A stretch of 64,000 nucleotides of DNA. It comes from a virus. Numbering within the stretch: the first letter of the stretch is position 1; each line of letters opens with the position of its first letter. Below the pieces are notes generated by a model. That model was not told the DNA's origin. It made no database searches and saw only the letters and a list, made by a program, of their open reading frames with translations. Below, in pieces: positions 6,913 through 14,820 of this stretch. The stretch covers positions 1 through 64,000 of the IMG/VR virus record IMGVR_UViG_3300007513_000952. One strand, written 5' to 3'. A program made the translations under genes and the position numbers.

Positions 6913-8039
6913 CAGATAATTTCCTATATGAAAACATTGTTATTCGACTTAACAATAAACAGTTAAGAATAAACATCTACGATACACCATTAGGCAAAAG
7001 ATGGTTAGAAGCATTAAGAGATAATCTAAAACAAAAAAGAATATTAGAAAAAAACTTCTGCTTTTTAGGCTGGGCAGATTCCAAAAGAGATTTAACTTAT
7101 CTTTGCGAAGAATTAAACAAAAATATAGCACAAATTAATTCATTTAATTTTAACCCACCATATCCTAAATTAAAAACTTTCACAAACGAAGATTTTCAAT
7201 ATTCGGATAAGTTACCAATTGGCTACATGATAGATAATGATCCAATGAAAACTCCAGGTTTAAGATTAAAACACGATGCTTGTAATTTATTACATCGTTA
7301 CTTTGAAGAACTACAAGGTACTGCTTGGAACCTTTCAACATGGTACAAACAAGCAGACAATGATACAAAATATGCAATAAGACAATTAAATATTTTATGT
7401 CACGAAATAGAAAGTTGGGTTCATGCCTATAGAAAAAGTAAGATCGAACCTGAATGGATGAGATGCAGTCAAATTACAACTTTTTTAAATGCACCAAGAT
7501 ATGATTTACATGAAGAAGATTATGAATTATTCAAACAAAACAGATATGATAGAGAATTAGGGGGAGTATATCTACATTGGAGTCAGGTAGGAAAAACACT
7601 TTACGAAGTTTGGAGAGATGAAGATGCACCAGAAATGGATGAAACAACCTGTTCTGCTATAAATCACCAAAAATATTATAGTGGAGAGTTTGATATTGAT
7701 TGGGGACAAACAATTACTGAAGATACTTTTGATTGGAAAAAAGGAGAGATGGACAATTATAAAAATTGGTTAAAAGAAAATAATTACGATTGGGGAGATC
7801 CCAAATTATCACTTGGCTATATTAAATTAGGACAGGTAGATATGAAACTGGCATTTCAAAATAAACCTTTTCTGGAAGTTTACAAACAAATGAAAAATAA
7901 TTTAAATATAAAAAGTATCCATATCATTGGTTCATATACGACAGAATGTGAATATCCATACACACTAGATAATGACGATTGGAAACAAAGACAAATGGAA
8001 GGATTAAAACGAGGTTATGAATCATATAGTATGCGTTAA
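6897..8039 (+). CDS. large hypothetical protein
   Basis: This 380-residue, soluble, Trp/Tyr/Asp-rich protein overlaps the end of queD by 16 bases and the glycosyltransferase start by 23 bases. Visible landmarks are a central helical stretch (LHRYFEELQGTAWNLS, ILCHEIESWVHAYRK) and a C-terminal LSLGYIKLGQVDMKLAF. No catalytic motif is evident. The layout suggests translational coupling with the glycosyltransferase that follows. No family recognised. Confidence 0.7.
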   Translation: MDKHITDNFLYENIVIRLNNKQLRINIYDTPLGKRWLEALRDNLKQKRILEKNFCFLGWADSKRDLTYLCEELNKNIAQINSFNFNPPYPKLKTFTNEDFQYSDKLPIGYMIDNDPMKTPGLRLKHDACNLLHRYFEELQGTAWNLSTWYKQADNDTKYAIRQLNILCHEIESWVHAYRKSKIEPEWMRCSQITTFLNAPRYDLHEEDYELFKQNRYDRELGGVYLHWSQVGKTLYEVWRDEDAPEMDETTCSAINHQKYYSGEFDIDWGQTITEDTFDWKKGEMDNYKNWLKENNYDWGDPKLSLGYIKLGQVDMKLAFQNKPFLEVYKQMKNNLNIKSIHIIGSYTTECEYPYTLDNDDWKQRQMEGLKRGYESYSMR

Positions 8040-8712
8040 ATGGGGTAACAAATACATTTCACAATATGTAAATGTACTTTATAATATGGTTAAAAGGAAT
8101 ACTACCGTGCCTTTTGAATTTCACTGTATTACTGACGATATCAAAGGATTAGATCCACATATCAAAACAATAAAACTGCCAAATGACCCATGGATTAAAA
8201 CATGGTGGAGTAAGTTATGGATGTTTGGTGGACATTTTCCATTACAAGGCAATATATTATATTTTGATTTAGATGTAATTGTTTTTAAAAATATTGACGA
8301 ATTATTCAATTATAATCCAGACAAGTTTATGATTATTAGAGATTTCAATAGATGTAGAATTAAAGATTGGAAATTATGCAATTCAAGTGTAATGAGATGG
8401 AAAACAGGTACTGTAAATTACCTATGGGATGACTTCGTTTCTAAACCTAATGTAGTAATGGGAGACAACCATGGAGATCAAGATTGGATTACTAAAAGAG
8501 CAAAACAAGATACAAACCACTGGCCAGATGATTGGATACGTTCTTATAAATGGGAAATGATTGGTTACAAAGACACAAAAGCAAGACGTGGACCAAAACT
8601 TATATTTGACCGACCTCCAAAAATTATAGAAGCAAACAAAGTAGCAGTTTTTCATGGTGAACCTAAACCGTTTAACTGTGGAGATGCTTTTGTTGAGGAA
8701 AATTGGAAATGA
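8017..8712 (+). CDS. glycosyltransferase (GT-A fold, GT8-like)
   Basis: This 231-residue protein would transfer a sugar from a nucleotide-sugar donor. The key signs are the metal-binding DxD in ILYFDLDVIVFKNID, the WWSKLWMF segment before it, MGDNHGDQDWIT where acceptor-site Asp residues sit, and VAVFHGEPKPF with the C-terminal metal-binding His. No membrane helix is seen. It lies between the hypothetical protein at 6897 and a small protein. Possible targets are phage DNA, virion proteins or host surface sugars. Confidence 0.85.
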   Translation: MNHIVCVKWGNKYISQYVNVLYNMVKRNTTVPFEFHCITDDIKGLDPHIKTIKLPNDPWIKTWWSKLWMFGGHFPLQGNILYFDLDVIVFKNIDELFNYNPDKFMIIRDFNRCRIKDWKLCNSSVMRWKTGTVNYLWDDFVSKPNVVMGDNHGDQDWITKRAKQDTNHWPDDWIRSYKWEMIGYKDTKARRGPKLIFDRPPKIIEANKVAVFHGEPKPFNCGDAFVEENWK

Positions 8713-9023
8713 AAAAGTTTGGTAAAGTAAAAATAGCAAGTATGAAACCATTAGAGGAGATTCCTGACGACTGTGGTTATGAAAAAAGATTCAAATACGA
8801 TATTGATATGCAATCAAATGGCATAATGGGTGAATGTATAGAATGGTGTCAAATTAATTGTAAAAAGAAATGGGGTTGGTGGTTTGAGGGGCCTGATTTA
8901 ACTAATCCCTATAATCATAATTGGGAAAATCAAAACAGTTATATGAGTTTTGAAAATAAAAGAGAAGCTATGGCATTCTTTTTGGCCATCGGAATACAAA
9001 ATATGGGAGATACAAACAAATAA
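8709..9023 (+). CDS. small hypothetical protein
   Basis: I chose ATG 8709, which shares ATGA with the preceding stop, over a TTG at 8703. The product is 104 residues, rich in Trp and Cys (ECIEWCQINCKKKWGWWFEGPDL). Four Cys residues sit in a short span, but their spacing does not form a clear zinc motif. It has a sheet-helix character at the end (EAMAFFLAIGIQNM). Not recognised. Confidence 0.65.
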   Translation: MKKFGKVKIASMKPLEEIPDDCGYEKRFKYDIDMQSNGIMGECIEWCQINCKKKWGWWFEGPDLTNPYNHNWENQNSYMSFENKREAMAFFLAIGIQNMGDTNK

Positions 9024-9026
9024 ATA
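9021..9026 (+). promoter_or_regulatory. late-type promoter core TAAATA
   Basis: AAATAAATATT contains the previous gene's stop codon and ends 5 bases before ATG 9032, which again predicts a start codon at or near +1. Confidence 0.5.
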
Positions 9027-9031
9027 TTAAT

Positions 9032-9367
9032 ATGAAATGGTTTGATATAACAGATTCAGCAAAAGCACAAATGGAAAAATTGCTTTCTAAAAATCCTGGC
9101 AAGTATGCTGTAAGTTTGGCAGTATTAGGAGGAGGATGTGCAGGTTTCAAATACGATTGGGGATTTATTGATTCTAAAGATAAAGTAGGCTCCGAAGACA
9201 TCACTGAAGATTGGGGTACTGGTCGTTTTGTTGTTGATGAAACTTCTATGCTCTATATTGCAGGCACAAAAATTGATTGGATAGAAGAAACATTTGGTTC
9301 TCAATTTGAAATTGTCAATCCAAACAGTTCAAGCTCTTGTGGATGTGGAGAAAGTTTTGGTGTCTAA
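9032..9367 (+). CDS. HesB/IscA-type A-type Fe-S carrier protein
   Basis: A-type carriers pass [2Fe-2S] or [4Fe-4S] clusters to apo-enzymes. The 111-residue protein has the family fold, with GGGCAGFKYDW (first Cys) and NPNSSSSCGCGESF (the C-terminal CGC pair). All three ligand Cys are present. Marine phages often carry such a gene. Here it could supply Fe-S clusters to the four radical SAM enzymes, which need [4Fe-4S]; this link is inference. It ends on TAA shared with the next ATG. Confidence 0.92.
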   Translation: MKWFDITDSAKAQMEKLLSKNPGKYAVSLAVLGGGCAGFKYDWGFIDSKDKVGSEDITEDWGTGRFVVDETSMLYIAGTKIDWIEETFGSQFEIVNPNSSSSCGCGESFGV

Positions 9368-10137
9368 TGGACACAGCATTCATAATAGGTAATGGCGAGT
9401 CAAGAAATATATTTCCAATAAAAGATTTAAAAAATAAAGGCATAATATATGGTTGTAATGCCATATACAGAGACTATCCTGAACTATGTGATCATATTGT
9501 AGCAGTTAATCCACCAATGTATGAAGAATTAAAACAATGGTATGATGAAACAAATCCTAATCTAAAAATACACGGACTTGATGACATATCCAAATGGAAT
9601 TATCTATGCGATGGAGACTCACAAGCCAATTTCTCTCCAAATGCAGGTATACCAATAGGTTTAAAACTTTATAGAGTTTGGCGAGGAGGTGACATTAAAA
9701 AAGGTAATGAAATTAGAACAATTGATTTTACTGAATCAAAAGGATCTGGTACTTCAGCAATATTACTAGCCGTAGAATCAGGTATTAAAAATATAGTAAT
9801 ATTGGCGTTTGACATACTAGGTTCAAGACAATGGGAATTTAGCAAAAGAGGAGAACATAGCAGAGAACAAAATAATATGTACAAAAATACAACAAATTAT
9901 CCTTCAAGAATCAACATGAAAGCCTATCTCAAATATGAATGGCTATTTCAATTAAGACAAACATTCCGTAAACATCCAAATACAAATTTTTATTTTATTA
10001 ATCGTAGAGAATACCTAGATGGTAATCATTTTTTAAGATCTTACTTTGATCAACCTAATATTAAAGTTGGAATTTATGCAGATTTAAGACGTTGGGTAGA
10101 CGGAGATCGTGATAAAATTAATTGGCGGAAATTATAA
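9367..10137 (+). CDS. IGNGESR-motif protein, paralogue of the gene at 5201
   Basis: I chose ATG 9367 (256 residues), which overlaps the preceding stop as TAATG. It has AFIIGNGESRNIFPI, IIYGCNAIYRDYPEL, SKGSGTSAILLAVESG and IVILAFDILGS, matching the order of motifs in the protein at 5201 with an extra C-terminal segment (FYFINRREYLDG). The reaction is unknown; DUF115/MptE-like or glycosyltransferase-like folds are possible. The gene ends at the only minus-strand gene with abutting stop codons. Confidence 0.7.
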   Translation: MDTAFIIGNGESRNIFPIKDLKNKGIIYGCNAIYRDYPELCDHIVAVNPPMYEELKQWYDETNPNLKIHGLDDISKWNYLCDGDSQANFSPNAGIPIGLKLYRVWRGGDIKKGNEIRTIDFTESKGSGTSAILLAVESGIKNIVILAFDILGSRQWEFSKRGEHSREQNNMYKNTTNYPSRINMKAYLKYEWLFQLRQTFRKHPNTNFYFINRREYLDGNHFLRSYFDQPNIKVGIYADLRRWVDGDRDKINWRKL

Positions 10138-10410
10138 AGTAACTGTACTCGAAGCATCAAGTTTGTAAATCTTACGCATTTTAATACCTACTTTTTGAGC
10201 AAATTTCTTGCTATCACAATACGAACAAACGTGTTTATAATCATTACTTGCTCTATCTGGATCTACTTGTGACCTAGGTCTTAAAAATGTTACTCCACAC
10301 GAATCACATTTAAAATAATATATGGTATTTTTTCTATGAAACGTATGATATACGCCTAATTTACTTTGACGTTCATACAATCTCATCGTTTTCAACGTTT
10401 CTATGAACAT
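10132..10410 (-). CDS. zinc-ribbon protein on the minus strand
   Basis: This is the only minus-strand gene I accept here. I chose the ATG at 10410 (92 residues) because a late-type TAAATA lies just upstream on that strand. Two CxxC knuckles, FKCDSCGVTF and VCSYCDSKKF, form a zinc ribbon. The N-terminal part is basic (RLYERQSKLGVYHTFHRK). It may bind DNA or RNA. It converges with the gene ending at 10137, the two stop codons being adjacent, and diverges from the fibre gene at 10443. Confidence 0.75.
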   Translation of the reverse strand: MFIETLKTMRLYERQSKLGVYHTFHRKNTIYYFKCDSCGVTFLRPRSQVDPDRASNDYKHVCSYCDSKKFAQKVGIKMRKIYKLDASSTVTL

Positions 10411-10415
10411 ATAAG

Positions 10416-10421
10416 TATTTA
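10416..10421 (-). promoter_or_regulatory. late-type promoter core TAAATA (minus strand)
   Basis: TATTTA on the + strand reads TAAATA on the minus strand, 5 bases before the minus-strand ATG at 10410. It overlaps the + strand core at 10423 almost completely (GTATTTAATAAATAC), forming a divergent pair. Confidence 0.5.
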
Positions 10422-10422
10422 A

Positions 10423-10428
10423 TAAATA
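10423..10428 (+). promoter_or_regulatory. late-type promoter core AATAAATA for the fibre gene
   Basis: AATAAATACG at 10421-10430 precedes ATG 10443 by 14 bases, without a clear Shine-Dalgarno sequence. It is the + strand half of a near-palindromic divergent promoter. Confidence 0.5.
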
Positions 10429-10442
10429 CGTATTATAATAAT

Positions 10443-11852
10443 ATGGCACGATTAATAATAGACACTGGAACAGAAGGAAACACGGCAACAGGCGATACTT
10501 TACGTGGCGCTATGGCGAAGATCAACGCGAATTTCGTAGAGGTCTACGATGATTTAGCCGGATCTAGTTTGGGTGGATTATTCACAAACAACCAAACCAA
10601 TGGTGATGTAAAAATACAAGCCAATGGAACGGGTATAGTCGAAATAGATCAATTACAAATTACAGATGATGCAATAACTTCGCTTGTTACAAACGGTGAT
10701 GTGACACTAGCAGGTAACGGCACAGGTGTGGTACACGTGAACGATACATTAACAGTTGGTGTTAACAATACCAATGCAACCATAACAACTCTTGGAACTG
10801 GTGATTTAACATTAAGCACAAACAGTGGCACAAATTCAGGTACAATAAAAATAGCTGATGGTGCAGGTGGAAACATCACAGTTGAGCCTAATGGCTCAGG
10901 TGACATTTTATTAAAGGCAGGTGGTCAAGTTGGTATAGGAGATGTTAGTTCACCTGACACTTCATTACATATTAAACAATCCACTGCAACCATAACACTC
11001 CAGAGAACAAGTGATGCAAACACACCAGGTATTGATTTCCAAAGTGCCGGCGGTGACGTCAGAGCCAAGATGTACATGGATGGTACTAATGGAACAAACA
11101 AAGAAATTATTTTTAAAGTAAGAGATAATTCAAGTACGGACGAAAGATTTAGAGTTACATGGACCGGGGCCAGTGTAACAGGAACTTTTAACATTATGAG
11201 TGATAGTGATTCTTCTTTAAGTGATGCTACCATCAGCATGACTGAGAACAAAATTACAACATTAAGATCTAACGATAATCTAGAATTATCTGCGAATGGT
11301 ACAGGCAAGGTCTATACAGACAGTAATTTACATTTACATTCTGCTACACCGCTTATTCAATTTCAAAGAACAGACAACGCAAACGTGCCTGGAATAAGTT
11401 TTTTAGGTGATGGTGGAACAGAAGGGGCCAGTATTAAATTTGATGGAACTGATGGTACAACAAACGAAATAATTTTAAGTTCTTTTTATTCTAGTGCTGT
11501 AACAGAAAGACTTAGAGTTACAACAACAGGAGCCAAAGTTTCAGGCACTTTGGACGTAGACGGTGCCATCACGATAACAGATAACAAAATTAGTGCTTCA
11601 AGAAGTAATGACGATTTAAATTTAGCGGCGTCAGGAACTGGTAATATTGTTGTTGGTGCAATTACAATAAACGGTACAACTATAAGTTCAGCAGATTCAA
11701 CAAAAATATCAATTGCAGAAGCAGTAGATATAAATGGTAATTTAGTTGCAACAGGATCACAAATAGATTTTACTAATCTTCCAACATCGGATCCAAGTGT
11801 TGCAGGAAGACTTTGGAGAAGTGGAACAGATCTAAAAATTAGTATAGGATAA
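10443..11852 (+). CDS. virion fibre-like protein with shared N-terminal module
   Basis: This 469-residue protein is rich in Thr, Ser, Gly and Asn and is probably a trimeric fibre or tail appendage. The first 40 residues (TGDTLRGAMAKINANFVEVY) are a module that also starts the proteins at 11859 and 12914. The body repeats units such as ANGTGIVEI, GNGTGVVHV and SANGTGKVYT, which look like beta-helix rungs. The last residues (GRLWRSGTDLKISIG) are typical of phage fibre ends. Late expression is indicated by the promoter. Attachment site and receptor are unknown. Confidence 0.8.
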   Translation: MARLIIDTGTEGNTATGDTLRGAMAKINANFVEVYDDLAGSSLGGLFTNNQTNGDVKIQANGTGIVEIDQLQITDDAITSLVTNGDVTLAGNGTGVVHVNDTLTVGVNNTNATITTLGTGDLTLSTNSGTNSGTIKIADGAGGNITVEPNGSGDILLKAGGQVGIGDVSSPDTSLHIKQSTATITLQRTSDANTPGIDFQSAGGDVRAKMYMDGTNGTNKEIIFKVRDNSSTDERFRVTWTGASVTGTFNIMSDSDSSLSDATISMTENKITTLRSNDNLELSANGTGKVYTDSNLHLHSATPLIQFQRTDNANVPGISFLGDGGTEGASIKFDGTDGTTNEIILSSFYSSAVTERLRVTTTGAKVSGTLDVDGAITITDNKISASRSNDDLNLAASGTGNIVVGAITINGTTISSADSTKISIAEAVDINGNLVATGSQIDFTNLPTSDPSVAGRLWRSGTDLKISIG

Positions 11853-11858
11853 TAAACA

Positions 11859-12857
11859 ATGGCACAGACAACAATTAATGTAGGTAGTAACGCAAATGAC
11901 GGAACAGGTGATGATTTAAGATCAGCATTTATTTCTGTAAATGCTAACTTCACAGAATTATATGCGGCATCTCCTGCAACTTCTTCAATATCACTTGCAG
12001 GAAATACAATTTCTACAAATGCCTCAAATGCAAATTTAAAATTATTAGCATCTGGTACAGGTGTTATAGAATTAGAAGGAATTCAAATTAGAGATAACCA
12101 CATTGAAGGTACAAGATCAAATGAAGATTTAATTGTATCTGCATCAGGTACAGGAAACATTATTGTAGGTGCAATTAGAATTAATGGTACAACTTTAAGT
12201 GCAGATGATTCTAGTTCAATTAAAATTAATGAAACATTACAAGTCAATACAATTTCTTCTGATGATTCTAGTGCTGTAACAGTCTCAGACAATTTAAATA
12301 TATCTGGAACTTTAAGTGTAAACACAATTGATACCAATTCAATTTCATCTTCAGACTCAACTGCAATACAAATTAATGATGCATTAAACGTTTCTGGAAC
12401 TTTAAGTGCAAACATACTTGACACAAACGTAATATCGTCTACAGATTCTAGTGCTGTAACAATATCAGACAACTTGCAAGTCAATGGAACACTAACAGCA
12501 ACATCAATTACTGGATTAACCGTATTAAACAATTCTTCACAATCAGATGGCACAGTAACACACGCAGGTTCATCTGGACAACAACCATTAGACAGTTTTG
12601 TTCATGCAACTTACAGAAGTGCAAAATATCAAGTTAGTATTACAGATGCGGCAGAGAGTAGATATGCACTTGACGAAATCTACGTAACTCATAACGGTAC
12701 AACTGCTTTCATATCAACAACAGGTGTAAGTTCAACTGGAGCATCATTAGCAACTTACTCAGCAGATATTAGTGGTAACAACTGTAGAATTTTAATAGTT
12801 CCTGTATCTAATAATTCAGTTACATATAAGTTTGTTAAAACGTTAATCAAAGTATAA
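11859..12857 (+). CDS. virion fibre-like protein with shared N-terminal module
   Basis: This 332-residue protein starts TTINVGSNANDGTGDDLR then FISVNANFTELYAAS, the same module as its neighbours. The middle holds repeats with SSDSTAIQIND / SSDSSAVTISD and NVSGTLSAN, which fit a repetitive beta fibre. The C-terminal domain (from about residue 235) is different, with YQVSITDAAESRYALDEIYV, and may be the tip. It is probably a tail or head fibre. The role is inferred from repeats and company. Confidence 0.8.
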   Translation: MAQTTINVGSNANDGTGDDLRSAFISVNANFTELYAASPATSSISLAGNTISTNASNANLKLLASGTGVIELEGIQIRDNHIEGTRSNEDLIVSASGTGNIIVGAIRINGTTLSADDSSSIKINETLQVNTISSDDSSAVTVSDNLNISGTLSVNTIDTNSISSSDSTAIQINDALNVSGTLSANILDTNVISSTDSSAVTISDNLQVNGTLTATSITGLTVLNNSSQSDGTVTHAGSSGQQPLDSFVHATYRSAKYQVSITDAAESRYALDEIYVTHNGTTAFISTTGVSSTGASLATYSADISGNNCRILIVPVSNNSVTYKFVKTLIKV

Positions 12858-12885
12858 AATTACATTCGGTTTATAAAATTTCTAA

Positions 12886-12891
12886 TAAATA
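12886..12891 (+). promoter_or_regulatory. late-type promoter core TAAATA with Shine-Dalgarno leader
   Basis: AATAAATAATC is followed by TTAGGAGATT and ATG 12914, leaving a 22-base leader with a good AGGAG. It is one of the few late-type promoters here with a conventional leader. Confidence 0.5.
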
Positions 12892-12913
12892 ATCATATTA
12901 GGAGATTTAAAAC

Positions 12914-14776
12914 ATGGCACAACAAACAGTTAGCATAGGTTCATCAGCAAATGACGGTACAGGTGATCCATTAAGAACAGCATTTACAAAGATAAATGCA
13001 AATTTTACAGAATTATACGGCGATACTGCCGAAGCAAATGATATACTAGATGATACATCACCCCAATTAGGTGGTAATCTAGATATAAACGGATTTAATA
13101 TTACATCAGCAAGATCAAACGAAAATATTAGAATTATTCCTAACGGAACAGGTACAGTTGAGCTTGAAGGAACAACTAATGTTACAGGAAGTTTAACAGC
13201 AACAGGAAATATTTTTGCAAATGGAAACATTAACCTTGGTGATGGTGCAGGTGACCAAACAAAAGTAACTGGTGTATTTGAAGCAGACCAATTACAAATT
13301 GATGGTACAACATTAACAAGCACAGTTACAAACGGTGACGTAACTATAACTGGAAATGCAACAGGTGGTGTCATTATTGAAAATTTAACTTTTAATGATA
13401 ACACAATAACCTCACCTTCAAACAGTCATATATCAATTCAACCAGGTGGAACAGGTAATGTTGTAGTAGGTGCAGTAACAGTTAGTGGTACAACTTTAAG
13501 TGCGGCAGATTCATCTCAAATTACAATAGCAGAAGCATTACAAGTTAACGGTGCGGCAACTTTAGGAACAAGTGTAACATTGGCAACAGGTGCAACTGTA
13601 ACAGGTATCTTAGATGAAGATGCTATGGGAACAAATTCAGCAACACAACTTGCTACACAACAATCAATAAAAGCATATGCAGATACAAAAGCAGTATTAA
13701 CAGGTTCAACTAATAATACTATTACAACAGTAACAGGTGCTCATGCATTCCAAGGTGAAGCAAACTTAACTTTTGATGGTAGTACACTAGCCGTAACAGG
13801 AGCAGGAACATTTAGTACTACTTTAGGAATAACTGGAACACTAACAACAGCAGATATTACTACAACTGGAACACACACAGTTACAGGACAATCAGATATT
13901 GACTATGTAAGAATTAAAGATCATGCAATTACAACAAATGCCTCAAATGCTAACTTAGACCTTTCAGCAAATAGTACAGGTGTTGTTAATGTTGCATCAG
14001 CAATGACAACTATTGGACAAACTATTACAGGTGACGTTGTTGTTACAGGTAGAATGGATGTTGACAACGTTGCAATAAACGGAAACGGTATTATAGCAAC
14101 AAATTCAAATGGTGCGTTAAACATAAATCCTAATGGTACAGGTATAATCACACTGGGTGGATCTTATGTTCATGTACCTGAACAAATATTATGTGGAGAA
14201 CTATGGTGCGATTATGGTATAGAAATGGGCACAGGAGCCACTATTGCACAACGATCAACTAACGAAAATTTAGTATTTGAAACTAACGGTACTGGAGTAG
14301 TAACTACTGCTTCACAATTAACATTGACTGGATCTTTTAAACCAGCAATACATACTTTCACGGCAACTGATGCAATTACAGAAACAGAACACGCAGGTAG
14401 AACATTATTACTTGGTGAAGTAGGTGGTAATGCACTAGTTACATTAACACTACCAGACGCAACAGGTTCAGGTGCAACATACAAATTCATAGTAACAGTT
14501 GTGAACACATCAACCTATGTAATCAAAGCACCAGATGCCAATAACACTATTGACGGTATCATGATGTACCTAGATGAAGACGCAACGGCAGTTACAGCAT
14601 TTCCAACAGTAGCGGCTACTGATACTATCACCATTAATGGTGGTACAACAGGTGGTCAAATAGGTGACTATCTTGAACTAGTTGATATAGCAACTGACCA
14701 ATGGCACGTTAGAGGAACTATGAGATGCCTTACAGGTGTTAATCCAGCAACTTGCTTTAGTGCTACTGTATCTTAA
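12914..14776 (+). CDS. large virion fibre-like protein with shared N-terminal module
   Basis: This 620-residue protein starts with VSIGSSANDGTGDPLRTAF and KINANFTELYGD, the best-formed copy of the shared module. The body consists of repeated beta-type rungs (GTVELEGTTNVTGSLTATG, PNGTGTVEL, TGAGTFSTTLGITGTLTT). The C-terminal 150 residues contain a globular-looking region (GGNALVTLTLPDATGSG, YKFIVTVVNTSTYVI) resembling fibre-tip domains. Strong AGGAG ribosome site. It is probably an abundant virion appendage. Confidence 0.82.
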   Translation: MAQQTVSIGSSANDGTGDPLRTAFTKINANFTELYGDTAEANDILDDTSPQLGGNLDINGFNITSARSNENIRIIPNGTGTVELEGTTNVTGSLTATGNIFANGNINLGDGAGDQTKVTGVFEADQLQIDGTTLTSTVTNGDVTITGNATGGVIIENLTFNDNTITSPSNSHISIQPGGTGNVVVGAVTVSGTTLSAADSSQITIAEALQVNGAATLGTSVTLATGATVTGILDEDAMGTNSATQLATQQSIKAYADTKAVLTGSTNNTITTVTGAHAFQGEANLTFDGSTLAVTGAGTFSTTLGITGTLTTADITTTGTHTVTGQSDIDYVRIKDHAITTNASNANLDLSANSTGVVNVASAMTTIGQTITGDVVVTGRMDVDNVAINGNGIIATNSNGALNINPNGTGIITLGGSYVHVPEQILCGELWCDYGIEMGTGATIAQRSTNENLVFETNGTGVVTTASQLTLTGSFKPAIHTFTATDAITETEHAGRTLLLGEVGGNALVTLTLPDATGSGATYKFIVTVVNTSTYVIKAPDANNTIDGIMMYLDEDATAVTAFPTVAATDTITINGGTTGGQIGDYLELVDIATDQWHVRGTMRCLTGVNPATCFSATVS

Positions 14777-14793
14777 TAGTATCTAAAACTCAA

Positions 14794-14799
14794 TAAATA
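14794..14799 (+). promoter_or_regulatory. late-type promoter core TAAATA with Shine-Dalgarno leader
   Basis: CAATAAATACTGG is followed by GAAGGAGTAAG and ATG 14821, with 21 bases between core and start. The leader carries a strong GAAGGAG site. Confidence 0.5.
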
Positions 14800-14820
14800 C
14801 TGGTGAAGGAGTAAGTTCTA

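Noticed and set aside
11486-13404. Long open frames on the minus strand (over 150 codons) inside fibre genes
   Set aside because: They lie opposite strongly repetitive Thr/Ser/Gly-coding genes, have no ribosome sites or recognisable motifs, and follow the codon pattern of the + strand genes. They are antisense shadows.
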